Assembly (NCBI GenBank): GCA_024364735.1
Contig: JAGFNQ010004019.1
Coordinates: 16,510-80,509 of the forward strand
DNA: 64,000 nt
Reading direction: 5' to 3'
From: Boesenbergia rotunda
Taxonomy: Eukaryota; Streptophyta; Magnoliopsida; Zingiberales; Zingiberaceae
Positions within the stretch are counted from its first letter, which is position 1; each line of letters opens with the position of its first letter. The notes beneath the pieces were generated by a model. That model had not been told where the DNA came from. It made no database searches and worked only from the letters and a program-made list of their open reading frames with translations. Below are positions 45,740-58,473 of the stretch, one piece after another. Both the position numbers and the translations under genes were made by a program.

Positions 45740-46825
45740 ATGGCCAACCAAGAGTGGAACAGTGCACGACCACAACTATTCTCCGGCGAGAACTTCACAT
45801 TTTGGAGATGTCAAATGGAGTCCCTTCTGAAGGCCCACATGGACTTATGACAGATCATCCAAACGGGATTCTTGTTTCTCGTAGAAGATGAGTCATCAAT
45901 CGAGTGGGACAAACTGGATGAACACACCCTCAACCAAATTGAGACCGACGCAAGGGCAACTGCAATCCTACAATATGGCCTAACCAAGGAGCAACTCGAG
46001 CTAGTAGGTCCATGCAGATGTGCTAGAGAAATCTGGGAAAAATTGGTTAATCTTCATCAAGAGATCTCAAATGAAGAAGAAGATCAAGTAAGTTATCTTG
46101 CCCTTTCGGTCCAAGCACAAACAGCCGAGTCAGAGTCTGAACCAGAATCAGATGACGAATTAACTAAGACGGTAACTAATTTTGAATTCTTTTCAAAATT
46201 TGAATTAAATAATCAAACAGATACTGTAATGGTCGAGGAAGGGGTAAACTCTTTTGCAGGGAAAAATCTTAAAGAACCACCAAAGAAGGAGCTTTAACTA
46301 GTACCCGAGTCCGACTCAGACACAGAATCAGAAGATGAGCCTAGATCCAAGGCGGCAAGAATCAAGGGGGAGATTCCCAATAAGGAACCAAAAGGTAAAA
46401 GTGTAAAATCAGATTTTAAAAATCATGTAATTTGTTACACATGCAGGGAGAGAGGGCACTACCAAAGTGAGTGTCCTACTCGTAAGATTCAAACGACACC
46501 AATTCCAAAAGCACGAAGGGACAAAAGTCGCATCCAATGCTTCAAGTGCCAGGAGTTCGGGCATTACCAACGTGAATGCACAGATAAAAGAGCTACCAAG
46601 AATGCCGGACAAACGATCGACAAAGGTAAATTTACAGTATTTGAAAATCCATTATTTACCTTGAATAATGTGATTGATTCATGTAACTTAATTAAAGCAA
46701 ACTTCAGAAAATTGAAACAAGAAAACGAAACCCTAAAACATAAGGTCAATAAGTTAGAAAATTTAATTCATAATCTTGTTGATTTCGAAAATCCGGAGTA
46801 TTACTCCAATTGTGACCTTACTTAG
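45740..46825 (+). pseudogene. Sirevirus-like gag with two zinc knuckles
   Basis: Starts MANQEWNSARPQLFSGENFT at 45740 and stays in one frame to a TAG at 46823, about 361 codons. TGA (45848-45850, probably a former Trp) and TAA (46295-46297) break it. The head is a Copia gag type (LFSGENFTFWRCQMESLL). The middle is acidic (ESESEPESDDEL; PESDSDTESEDE). Two CCHC knuckles follow, CYTCRERGHYQSEC (about 46434) and CFKCQEFGHYQREC (about 46540), then a predicted coiled coil (KLKQENETLKHKVNKLENLI). Two knuckles and a coiled-coil tail fit a Sirevirus-type gag. If intact it would form the virus-like particle and package RNA. Confidence 0.82.
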
Positions 46826-49549
46826 ACAATTGCTTGTTTTAATTATGTGTTTCTTTTTATTTTTGTTTTTGTTTTTTTTGCTTAGATAATTTAAGGACTG
46901 AACCAACTTAACTGAAATTTGAACAACATAGTATTGAGTGGAGGTGAGATGATAGTACGTTAGGGAAGCCATCTTGGCGGAACTAGCCGAAGCTACCGAT
47001 CCAAGACCCAAACTAGTTAGACCAGAATTTATCAAAAAGTAATTTTGAAGATGAAATTTCACTAAAAGGCTTTGTCTAGGAAAGGGTTGATGATCCAATA
47101 AGGTTACGACCAAAGAAGGCCTAGTGTCTCGCCAAGACCTGGAAGCCAATTTTTGAAATTCAAATTCAATTTACTCTTTGTTAAATTCAAATCTAACACA
47201 AATTTTCAGTTAATTTTAGATTCAAATATCTCTTTTCAAAATAAATCTTTCTATTAAAATATGCATCTCACAAAACAGTTAAGGATATCCTGTTTTGTCA
47301 CTTAGAAATGGGTGAGATGCTTAGGACCTAAAAGTTGAGTCCAACCCAACCAACTAAATCAATTAAATTCAAACTCATCTTAATTAAATCAATTAAATTC
47401 AATTAAATCTTAATTAAATCAATTAAATTCAATTAAATCTTAATTAAATCAATTAAATTCAATTAAATCTTAATTAAGTCAATTAAATTCAATTAAATCT
47501 TAATTAAATCAATAAAATTCAATAAAATCTTAATTAAATCAATTAAATTTAATTCAATCAAATTCAAAATAATTCAATTAAATAAAATTCAACTTAATTA
47601 TTCTTAATTAATCTCAAATTCAACTTAATCACTCTCAACTAATTATTCTTAAAATACAACTTAATTATTCTTAATTATTCTCAACTAATTATTCTCAAAA
47701 TTCGATTCAATCATTTATTTTCAAAAATTAAAATATTTATCTCACACAACCCATAAGGTTAACATGCTTGACCACGTAGAACTAGGTGAGACATCTAGGA
47801 CCTAAAATCATAAATCAATATCCTTTCAAATAAAAAAATGTTTTCAAAAGTAATTCAAACTTAACTCTAATTTTTAATTTATTGTACCCTACTTTTTCAT
47901 TTATCACATTTTTTTTTGTCAAATATCACAATAAATAGAGTCTAGGGCTTATTCTGATTTAGTCAAAATAGTCAACCCTAGTCCATATAGTCAAACCTGG
48001 TCAACACTGAAGTCCCTTAAGGAACTTAGATAAAAGACAGACTATGTCGGATACAGGGGGAGTTCTTCTTAATTTTTTTCGAAAAATTTAAATTTTTCAA
48101 AAACCTTATGCTTTTAAACTTATTCAAAAACCCTCGATATTACTATCTCGTTGAAAAATTATCATCATGATTTTCGAAAACTGTGCTATCATTTCAAGTT
48201 ATGTTTTCAAAAATTTATCTTGAAAGTTATCATACTCAGAAGATTGTTCAAAATTATTCTTTTGATTTCAATAAACCCTAAAGATATAGAGGAAGGTCCA
48301 CATCATGATCTACAAGGACTCCTAGGATGTGTCAAATTTAGGGGGAGTTTGAGTCAAAAGAAGAATTTCTGAAATGTTTTTTTGGTAATTATTTGTTTTG
48401 AAGTTATTAGATAATTCTTATAATTTAAATCAAACCCTAAAACTCAGAGGAAGATCGCTTGTAGTCAACAAGCTTCCTAGGACTGGGTTAAGCTTAGGGG
48501 GAGATTAAATTAAAAGAATTATTGAACATTTTTTCAAAATTATATGTTTTCATGTACTACACTTTTTAAATCCTGTTGAAAACATAAGTAAATTTTCTTT
48601 CAAAATACTATTCTTTTAAATCATTTTGCTTATATATACTATCACTTTCAAAATTTTGCTTGACTTTAGAATACTTTTGAAAATAATATTAAAACTTTTT
48701 CTTAAAAGTACTTATATTTTTTTAAAAAATGCATAATATCTTTCAAAAGTACTACTATTTGTCAAAAGTACTAATACTTTCCAAGGTACTAATGTTTACA
48801 AAGTACAAATATTTTTTCGGTTTCAAAAGTGGAATTTAAAGCTTTTGCTATGTTTTCAAGAATTATACTAAGTAATTCTTTTTCAAAACTCATAAGCTCT
48901 GATACACAAACTTTCTCTTAAAACTTATTTCAAAATATATTTCTTTATTGATATATATAGCAAAGGGGGAGAGCAAGAAAGAGAGAAAGGAATTTTAATT
49001 AAACTTGTATCTCCTTTTCAAAAAGCAAAAATTTCTAAGTGTTTCAAATTTTTTTAGGTGCATTTTTTTTGTAAAATTCTTCTTAGTAAACAAAATTTGT
49101 CTGAGCAAAAACTGGTTGAAAATTATGGCAAATGTTTGTTTTAGTGAAAAACTTATCTCGAAATTTTTTAAGATTTTGGTTTTCAAAATACACAAAGTAT
49201 TCCCAATTCTCAAAGTTGAACCATTGGTTAGGGAAAGTTAGCTTCCAAATTTTGCCTAAGTAAAATTCTTTTTGCAAAGCCAAGCAAAAGTTTTGTAACA
49301 AAATTTAGGTTTGCAAAAACTTTGTTAAAACTTTACCTTGGTCACCCATGTTTGTTTTTGATATATGTCAAAGGGGGAGGAAAGGTCAAAGTTAAGTGTT
49401 AAGTATGAGAAATTTTTTTCTGTTCAGATTACATTGGTTTTAGACTGTTCAGAATTGCTATGTTTTATTAGTCTTAACCTTCTTGATTAAAATGTTGTAA
49501 TTTTTACTTAACTTTGAATTGTGTTGCCATAAATCAAAAAGGGGGAGAT
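46826..49549 (+). other. Non-coding spacer replacing pol, with multiple polypurine tracts
   Basis: 2.7 kb without pol homology. It holds a 30-bp tandem repeat (CTTAATTAAATCAATTAAAT..., about six copies, 47379-47555). Six GGGGGAG tracts occur at 48056, 48341, 48497, 48965, 49373 and 49541; the last abuts the 3' LTR. Multiple polypurine tracts ahead of the 3' LTR are known from Sireviruses. The paired short ORFs near 49000-49300 on both strands are AT-driven. Confidence 0.7.
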
Positions 49550-50883
49550 TGTTGGTGCAGAAAGCACCATATCGAACCTTGTTTTGATATTGGCAAAGGA
49601 TTCAAAGTTAAGTTTATTGGTGATCTAACATTGTTACTCGAGTGTGCAGGCAGAGTCCTAGCGAAGGGCTGCTAGGCAACTAGCGAAGGGCTGCTAGTCA
49701 CCAATCCTAGCGAAGGGCTGCTAGTCACCAAGTCCTAGCGAAGGGCTGCTAGGCAACTAGCGAAGGGCTGCTAGTCACCAAGTCCTAGCGAAGGACTGCT
49801 AGGCAACTAGCGAAGGGCTGCTAGTCACCAAGCCCTAGCGAAGGAATGCTAGGCACCGGGCGAAGGACAGCTCGGCATCCAAGCCCTGACAAAGGACCGT
49901 CAGGCAAAAGTCTAACCAGAGGAACGGTTGGCATCAGGTAAACTCTCCCGAGGGGAGTAGGTGAGGACGCGTTCCCCGTCGAGGGAACAGTAGGCGTCGG
50001 TTCGACCTAGGGCTCCATTTTGGAGATCAATGTCAGAACCAAGATAGCTAAGGCTGTATAAATAAATATTTTATTGTTGCATTGTGTTTTGGACTAACCC
50101 TGGATGCAGGACCGAAGGAACGTGTGTCTGCAGCTCAGAAAGCCTCAAAGGAGAGAGGCAATGGCTGAGTAGGGCGCCCGGAGTGTCCCGGGCGCCCCCA
50201 AGGTGCATACAAAACAAGTCAAAGAAAAAAGGGTTCGAACAGCTGCTGGGCGGGGCGCCCCCGTGCTCCCGGGCGCCCCCGCTGCTCCCGGGCGCCCCCA
50301 GCGTCCCGGGCGCCCCCATGTGCATGCCTCGGACCAGAAGCCTTCGAAGCCAGAAGTCAAAATGGATCCCGAAGATAAGGGGATCAGACGCTGACCGAGA
50401 TTGAACCGGATCGAAGGACACGTGGGGGGCGCCCCCGACGTCCCGGGCGCCCCCTGGCCCTATATAAAGGGCCCTCGACCAAGGCTTCCAGAAACAACTC
50501 TTTCAACGCCTCAAAGCTCTTCTACGCTCGTGCCTTGTTCCAGAAACATTCCAACTCGAGCCGACGACGTCCTGCTGCCTCGGAAAAAGTCAATCCACTC
50601 CGGACGTCGGTAACGAAGAGTGCAATTCTTTATTATTATTTTTGTGCACTTACTTTGTAACCAAATTCTGTAACTATTATTGCGCTTCATATAGAATTGT
50701 CCAAAGTAAATGGTCAACGACCGTGGGCCTTGGAGTAGGAGTCGACACAGGCTCCGAACCAAGTAAAATCGACTGTGTCTTTGTGTTGTGTTTCTTTTTA
50801 CTTCCGCTGTGCAATTGCTCTTTACGAAAGTCCGAACGATTTTCGATATTCACCCCCCCTCTATCGGTTTTCTCGATCCAACA
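49550..50883 (+). repeat. Sirevirus-like 3' LTR
   Basis: 1334 bp partner of 43740-45193; TATA box at 50461-50468. Confidence 0.92.
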
Positions 50884-51220
50884 TATTGTTGCATACTTGT
50901 TAATGAGTTAACAACCCAATGATTTATGCAAACATTCAATTAGTTGATAGCATAATGTGATAGTTACATATGTGTAATATGTAATCGGTATAATTACCTA
51001 CCTTCATAGCTAAGAATAACTTGATGGACTCCAGTCATGGTTGTTCTTATCTATGGTTGGATATCAACCTATTTGGAGATGTTCCTACGATCTCCCGAAT
51101 TGATAAAAAAGGGTTATTCAATTCGAAAAATAAATAGGATTTAATTAATGTATATTGATGCATTCTTTACCATTCTCATCACATAACCTCAATTTGTATT
51201 TCTAGGATAATCACCTGATC
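50884..51220 (+). other. Leader of copy 1 resumed
   Basis: Continues the tandem Copia leader after the TATTG duplication. It matches 58137-58473 of copy 2 almost base for base. Confidence 0.85.
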
Positions 51221-54200
51221 ATGTTTTCTCTGAATTTGCGTTCCATTTTGGACACCAATAAGTTAACTAAGGCCAAAAGAATTGAAAAGGCACCAAAAGA
51301 CACTTGCCATCACTGCGGCAAGGAGGGCCACTAGCGAAGAAACTACAAGGTTTATCTTGAGTCCTTGAAGAAGAAGACATCCGATGCCCCATCCTCTTCA
51401 GGCATTTTCGTTATTGAATGTCACTCTATTTTCTAATACACCTGGGTACTTGATACTGGGTGTAGCTCACATATATGTAATGACATACAGGGGCTAAGGA
51501 ATAGAAGAAGACTCGTCAAGGGAGAAGCGAATTTGCGAGTTGGAAATGGAGCAAAGATTGCTGCTATTGCCATCGGAACATATTTACTAAAGCTCCCTAC
51601 TGGACTTGTCTTAGAATTGGATAATTGTTATTTTGTTCCTTCGTTAATAAAGAACATTGTATCTATTTCATGCTTGAATGAAAAGGGTTACCATTTAACT
51701 TTTAGTAACAATTATTGTTACATAACTTTAAATTGCGTTCTTTATGAGACCAGAACTTTATGCAATGGTATCTACACGTTAGATTTATCCGGTGACGTTT
51801 TCAATAACGAAGTTAGCAACAAACATGCTCGAATAGATAATCAAATAGACTCCTATACGTGACATTGTCGTCTTGGCCATGTAAGTAAGAAACGCATGAT
51901 CAAATTACACCGATGTGGAATTCTGGAATCATTTGAACTTGGTTCATTTGATACATGCGAATCATGCTTAAAAGGCAAGATGGCCAAATTACGCTTTTCC
52001 GGAAAAGGTAAACCAGTGGGAGAATTGCTTGGTCTAATACATACTGATGAATGTGGACCAATGTCAACTCTTGCACAAGGAGGTTATAGCTACTTCATTA
52101 CCTTTATCGATGATCACTCACGATTCGGGTATGTGTTCTTAATGAAACACAAATATGAAGCTTTAGAGAAATTCAAAGAGTTCAGAAGTGAAGTAGAGAA
52201 ACGACTTGGCAAAAGTATTAAGATACTTCGATCCGATCGGGGTGGTGAATACTTAAGTCAAGAGTTTCAAGATTATCTTAGGGACAATAGGATATTGTCT
52301 CAATGGACTCCGCCATATACACCACAGCATAATGGTGTATCTGAGAGGCGTAACCGAACCTTGATGGACATGGTTAGATCTATGATGAATCATGCAACTC
52401 TTCCAAAATCCTTTTGGGGCTATGCGCTTAAGACAGCTGTTTACTTGCTAAACAGAGTCCCGACCAAGGTAGTCTCTACTACTCCATATGAGATGTGGAA
52501 TAGTAAGAAACCTCAATTATCTCACCTAAAGATATGGGGTTGTCCTGCTCATGTAAAGCGGACTGTATCAGACAAATTGGATGTTAAGTCTGATAAATGT
52601 CTATTTATTGGATACCCTAAGGAAACGAAGGGTTACCAATTCTATCATCCCTTGGAACAAAAGGTGTTTGTTTCAAGGCATGTTGTATTTCTAGAAAAAG
52701 AATTTCTTTTACAAGAAAACAGTGGGAGTAGCATTGAACTTGAAGATGTTCAAGAAACTCCAATAGACATTACAGAGACACCTAGTCTAGACCCACAACC
52801 AATAACTCATAATGATGAGCTATCAGTTGAACCTAACACAACACCACTTCTTCGTAGGTATGATAGGATACGCAATATTCCAAAGAGATACAGATTTCTC
52901 ATAAGTGAATCGAACGACGTGTTACTCATTAACGATGATGAATCTATCAGTTATGAAGATGTTCTGAAATATTCAGAAAGGGATAAATGGCTTGAAGCCA
53001 TGAAGTCGGAAATGGATTCCATGTACAAAAATCAAGTATGAGACTTGGTTAACCCGCCTGAAGGGATTAAGCCCATAGGGTGCAAGTGGGTTTTCAAGAA
53101 GAAAACCGACATGGAAGGTAATGTTATTACCTTTAAGACTAGATTAGTGGCAAAAGAATATCGTTAGAAACAAGAAATTGATTATGACGAAACCTATTCG
53201 CCAGTAGCTATACTTAAATCCATTCGGATGCTCCTGGCCATAGCAGCTCATTATGATTATGAGATATGGCAAATGGATGTGAAAACTGCTTTTCTTAATG
53301 GAAACCTGCTTGAGGATGTATACATGATACAACCTGAAGGTTTCACATGGGTTAATAAAACCAAAGTATGCAAGCTTCGACGATCCATATATGGACTAAA
53401 GCAAGCATCCAGGAGCTGGAATATTCGTTTTGATGAGACAATCAAAGAGTTTGATTTCTCACAAAATCCTGACGAACCTTGTGTGTAGAAGAAGGTTAGT
53501 GGGAGTGCAGTCGTATTCCTAGTGTTATATATCGATGACATATTACTTATAGGAAACGATATATCAGTCTTACAGTCAGTTAAAATTTGGTTGTCCAAAA
53601 CTTTCTCCATGAAAGACCTGGGAGAAGCAACCTATATCATTGGGATTAGAATCTATAGAGATAGATCAAAATGATTGCTTGGTCTTTCGTAGTCTACATA
53701 TATAGACCGAGTTCTAAAATGGTTTAGCATGTCAGAATCCAAGAAAGGTTGCCTTCCCATCAGGCATGGGATCAACCTTTCGAAGTCTATGTGTCTGCGC
53801 GCAGAAGACGAGAGGATTTGCATGAATACGATTCCTTATGCATCCGCGATAGGATCTATCATGTATGCTATGTTATGTACTAGGCTCGATGTATCGTATG
53901 CTCTGAGTGTCACAAGCAGATACCAGTCTGATCCTGGAATGGATCATTGGGCGGCTGTCAAGACAATCCTCAAGTACTTAAGAAGAACTAAGGATGTGTT
54001 CCTAATATATGGAGAAGGTGATATGGTAATACGTGGGTATACAGATGCTAGTTTCCAGACAGATAATGATGACTCCAAATCTCAGTCCGGATACGTATTT
54101 ATTTTGAATGGAGGCGCAATAAGTTGGAAGAGTTCCAAGCAAGACACCGTAGCGGATTCTACCACGGAAGCGGAATATATTGCAGCTTCGGAAGCAGCAA

Positions 54201-54514
54201 AGGAAGCTGTCTGGATCAAGAAGTTTGTCTCAGAACTTGGTGTGGTTCCAACCATTGATGAAGAAATACCGGTTTACTGCGACAACAATGGAGCTATTGC
54301 ACAAGCAAAGGAACCAAGGTCTCATCAGCGATCCAAACATGTTCTTCGCTGCTATCATCTGATCAGACAGATTATAAGTAGGAATGATATAGAAATTGAG
54401 AAAATTCCCACTGAAAAGAATTTAGCGGATCCTTTAACTAAGGCCTTGCCTCAATGCAAGTTTGAGGGTCATGTTAGAGCCTGTGGTATTGGATACCGTA
54501 GCGATTGGCATTAG
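51221..54514 (+). pseudogene. Tandem Copia copy 1: gag-deleted polyprotein, frame kept, eight stops
   Basis: One frame runs from ATG 51221 (MFSLNLRSILDTNKLT) to the stop at 54512-54514. Gag is reduced to this head joined in frame to KAKRIEKAPKDTCHHCGKEG, a CCHC knuckle, so most of gag is missing. Then protease (WVLDTGCSSHIC), gag-pre-integrase (CRLGHVSKKRM), integrase (HTDECGP, IDDHSRFGYV, LRSDRGGEYL, YTPQHNGVSERRN), RT (GCKWVFKKK, QMDVKTAFLNG, LYIDDILLIGN, so YIDD rather than YVDD) and RNase H (GYTDASFQTDND, DSTTEAEYIAASEAAKEAVW, SKHVLRCYHLI, ADPLTKALPQ). Stops at 51332, 51434, 51860, 53039, 53165, 53486, 53672 and 53690; no frameshift. Most fit a single C-to-T or G-to-A change. Confidence 0.92.
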
Positions 54515-54528
54515 GCCAAATGGGAGTT

Positions 54529-56745
54529 TGTTAGTGATATGAGAAAAATGTCCTAAGGCAATTGCCTTATGATTGTAATCATTTATTTTAATAAATGAAT
54601 ATTTACTATTTGAGTATACATGTTTATGTATTTGATTGAGATCTTAAACTCATTTATTGAATGTTCGTAATACAATCCACAACATGAGAGAATTTGTTAT
54701 GAATTCACAACTAGTGATTATCTCATCATGTGCAATTGTGAAGTATTGAAATTGTCCCTAGTCGATGAATTGATAAATACGAACACTATCAATTCTGTTG
54801 AGACTAGCATGGGTTATTCTCTAATTAGCTGATTCTCACTGGCTTGTGACATTGGGATGTCCGGAGATAAACATGAATGCTAGTTAAGGGAACTAGTTCA
54901 TTGGAGTGACTGGTTGTAAAACTTCATATGATAGTCTACATATAGATATGTCAATGAAGTTCTTACTGCAGCTTAAGTGCGATGTTCCTTTGACTTGCGG
55001 TGTTGAAGTCATCTTGGTCATGGAGACTTATACTTTGACATCTTAAGCAAGCATCTCTAAGGAGGTATGGACCCATGATAATTGGGTATAAGCCGAAGTG
55101 CCCGAAGATGTTTGAACAACCTACAATGGATTCACCACTCCTTGCGAGGAGATGTATACCCAAAGCCTATCGTCGAATTGTTACTCGAAGCCTCTGGCCA
55201 GAGCATGACATGTTCAGAGTATGAATCTCTTAGATACATGAGAGTAATTAGAATCCGTAGGACGAGAAAACGTTACTTGGGCTAGGTGTGACGTAGTCAG
55301 CCTAGTGGGGACTGACACACATAGACCATGTCCTGAACCAAGTGGGTATAAGATGGTGAAGGGAATGGGGCACGATTCATTATAGCTGCTGAAGGGTTTC
55401 AGAATTGTTTCTGAGGTCAACCGTTGATCTTTCGATTAATTGGGGATCATGATGTACTACTAGGTGCCACTCATGATCGTTCTATAATTAATTGATTAAT
55501 TATAGATGGCCAACATAAATTGAAAGCCTATTTAGTCATATGCACTACGAGTAATCCGAGGGATTTAAAACGAGTTGAAAATTGAATTTTCCAATCAAGA
55601 GTGATTAGGTTTGGTTAAGCCAAACGATAAGTCGAATCTAAATTTTTCAGAGACGCATCGGAAGCGTAAAATGACAAAGTCTTTTGAAGACTTAATAGAT
55701 GAATTAAATAAGTTTAATTCATTGGGGCGTGGCTTGGATGGGCCGGCCAAAGAGGGTCTCCATCCTCTTTGCTTGGCCGGCCACAATAAAGGGAGAGAAC
55801 CAAGTTTTTGGTTCAATTTATAAAATAAACCAAGTGTGGTTTGTTTTATAAAATTATGGATGATATAAATTTTTATATAATAAACCAAGGTTTGGTTTAT
55901 TTTTCATGGAAATTAAAATGAACCATGAATTGGTTTATTTTATTTTATAAAATCAATCATGGATTGATTTACCATGTAAGAAAATTTATTCCATAAGAGA
56001 AAAGGAGACTTGGTCGATTTTTATCATGAATTAAAATATGATAAAACTTGGTATGATAGAATAAGTCTTTTTTTTGAGAGGCTTGATGGTTGAGAGGCCA
56101 ATATATAAAGGATCCAAGGCAAGACTTAAAAATCAATCGAAGTATTCTTGTCTGGGCTCTCTCCCTCTCCTCCCTTCTTCCTCTTGGCCGGCCACAAGGC
56201 TCTTCTCCCTTCTTCTTGCCGTGAGCACAAGGAGAAACACCGAGGCGACGAAGTTCTTCCGTTGGTACGATCTTCCTCTCCGGCCATCATCACCTTAGGA
56301 TTGGGCGCAAGTCATCTTCCTCCTTCTCGCCGGAATTGTAATTCCGGCCAACCTTGGTAGTGAGTTTTTCCAATGTGATTACTTCTCTCTTAGTTTTTCT
56401 TGTCGCGTTCTCGGAGAATCTAGTAGTTCTAGAGAACACGAAACTCGTGGCTTTGCGAAGTCATCCCGAAGATACTTGGCGTGGACGCGAATAGAGGCGG
56501 AGCTTCCGAGGGACGCTTACGGTTGGATCTCGTCCCTTCGTTCGGGTTACGCGAGGTATTGAGTAAATTAGTTTACGTTTCTGCAAAATTTTAAATATAT
56601 GATCATGTCTACAGAAGATAAAGTTGCATGCTTAGATGTGTGGTTAAATAATTTGAGAAATTATTTATGCTAAACCTTCCGCTGCACGTAATTAATTTTA
56701 AAATTACGAACTCGCATCCATGTCAACATGCACCCGGTCCTAACA
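54529..56745 (+). repeat. Tandem Copia LTR 2 (shared middle LTR)
   Basis: 2217 bp, TGTTAGTGATATGAG...CCTAACA, preceded by a purine tract (54518-54528) and followed by a primer site (56747-56759). It is therefore at once a 3' and a 5' LTR. Confidence 0.93.
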
Positions 56746-56746
56746 G

Positions 56747-56759
56747 TGGTATCAGAGCC
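56747..56759 (+). promoter_or_regulatory. Primer binding site, copy 2
   Basis: TGGTATCAGAGCC one base after LTR 2. Confidence 0.93.
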
Positions 56760-58473
56760 GATTAGTGTTCGACATAATCATATAATTCTTTTGCGGAAAA
56801 CATTGTCATGATCTCAATTTTGGAAAATTTTCCAATTATGGAAACTTTCCAATTATGATAAATTTTAGATTTAAAAATTTCAAAGTTTGGAAATTCTCAT
56901 GAAATTTCGCAAACTTTTGAAATATCTCTATTTTTGAAATTTTATGATAATTGTGAAAACATTCCTTTTTTGGAAGCTTTCCAATTTTAGAAATTTTCTA
57001 TTTTGGAAATTTTTCAATTTTGGAAAAACTTAAGTTTTCTTTGTACCAGAAACTTACAATTATTCTAAAAACCTTTTATTTTTGGAAACTTTCCATTTAT
57101 GGAAAGCTCGCAGTTTTGGGCACTTTCTTTCAAGAAAGTCTAAACAAAATTATGGGAATATTAATTGGTATTTAAATTCATAATTGAAAATTAAATTATT
57201 TACAAAATTCTTTATTTTGGATTGAGCCTCGGGGAGCCGTCCAATTTAAAGTTAGTTGTTATAATTGAATTTCCTAAATTGAATTTAAACTGTCAAAATT
57301 TTAATTTGGATTGAGCCTCGGGGAGCTGTCCAAATTAAATTATTAATTTTCCATAAATAAAATATGTGATCAAATCTTGGAAATTTTGAGGTGATTTTCA
57401 AACGATAATTTCCTTATTTGATTTATGATGTGATGTTCTTACATATTATTGTCTCCAAAATTAATTAGGAAAATTGTTTCCTATATAGTATATTTCCTTA
57501 AATAAGATTTTCATGAAAATAATATATGGTTGAATTAAGGGAATCTGTCTCTTAATTTAATAAGATTTGATTTAGAGAAATCAATGTCTTAAGCATATTA
57601 ATTCCGAAATTGATTATGATAATTTAGGAAATTATTTCCCAAAATAATTTCTTGAATAAAGTATGAAATTAGAATTAGGAAATCCGGTTCCTAATTCAAT
57701 TAATGAGACTTGATAAATTAAGTTACATACATACTTTATTAAGGAAATCGTTAGTACATGACATAATTATATGTCATGAATGTGCATAAAAGAAAAGGAT
57801 GAGACCCAAAACCCCTTACAAAATACTAAGGCCAACACCTTCCATTAATATGGTTAGAACCGGAGTTTTGTTTCTCGTTTGGGTTGATAGACACATCCAT
57901 GCCCGACTTGAACCTCAATATGTTCAAACCATGGAATTAGTTTATGATTAATATAGTTGGAGTCAGAGGTCAATTCTTAGTTTTGGTTTTTGGACACATC
58001 CAAGCCTGACTAAACGTTTGAATGAGCTCCAACCATATTAAAACTATTTCTTGATTAATGCCTTAAGCTTGGAGCATCGATTTGTTGTGCCACAGCCAAG
58101 GTCGATGTAAAGAGAGGTGCAGTTGGGTGCTATGTGTATTGTTGCATACTTGTTAATGAGTTAACAACCCAATGATTTATGCAAATATTCAATTAGTTGA
58201 TAGCATAATGTGATAGTTACATATGTGTAATATGTAATCGGTATAATTACCTACCTTCATAGCTAAGAATAACTTGATGGACTCCAGCCATGGTTGTTCT
58301 TATCTATGGTTGGATATCAATCTATTTGGAGATGTTCCTACGATCTCCCGAATTGATTAAAAAGGGTTATTCAATTCGAAAAATAAATAGGATTTAATTA
58401 ATGTATATTGATGCATTCTTTACCATTCTCATCACATAACCTCAATTTGTATTTCTAGGATAATCACCTGATC
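56760..58473 (+). other. Leader of copy 2 (uninterrupted)
   Basis: Colinear with the copy 1 leader. It shows the empty sites for both copy 1 insertions: GATTAATG|CCTTAAGC near 58060 (solo LTR) and GTGTATTG|TTGCATAC near 58140 (Sirevirus-like). Confidence 0.9.

Larger units (their letters stand above)
43740..50883 (+). mobile_element. Sirevirus-like, gag-only Copia derivative, TSD TATTG
   Basis: LTRs at 43740-45193 and 49550-50883 (TGTTGGTGCAGAAAGCACC ... TTTCTCGATCCAACA). TATTG is duplicated at 43735-43739 and 50884-50888. Primer site at 45196-45207; final polypurine tract AAAAAGGGGGAGATT before 49550. The interior is 4.36 kb and encodes only a gag; no protease, integrase, RT or RNase H is found. 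It sits in the leader of tandem copy 1, and the uninterrupted site is seen in copy 2 near 58141. Confidence 0.93.
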
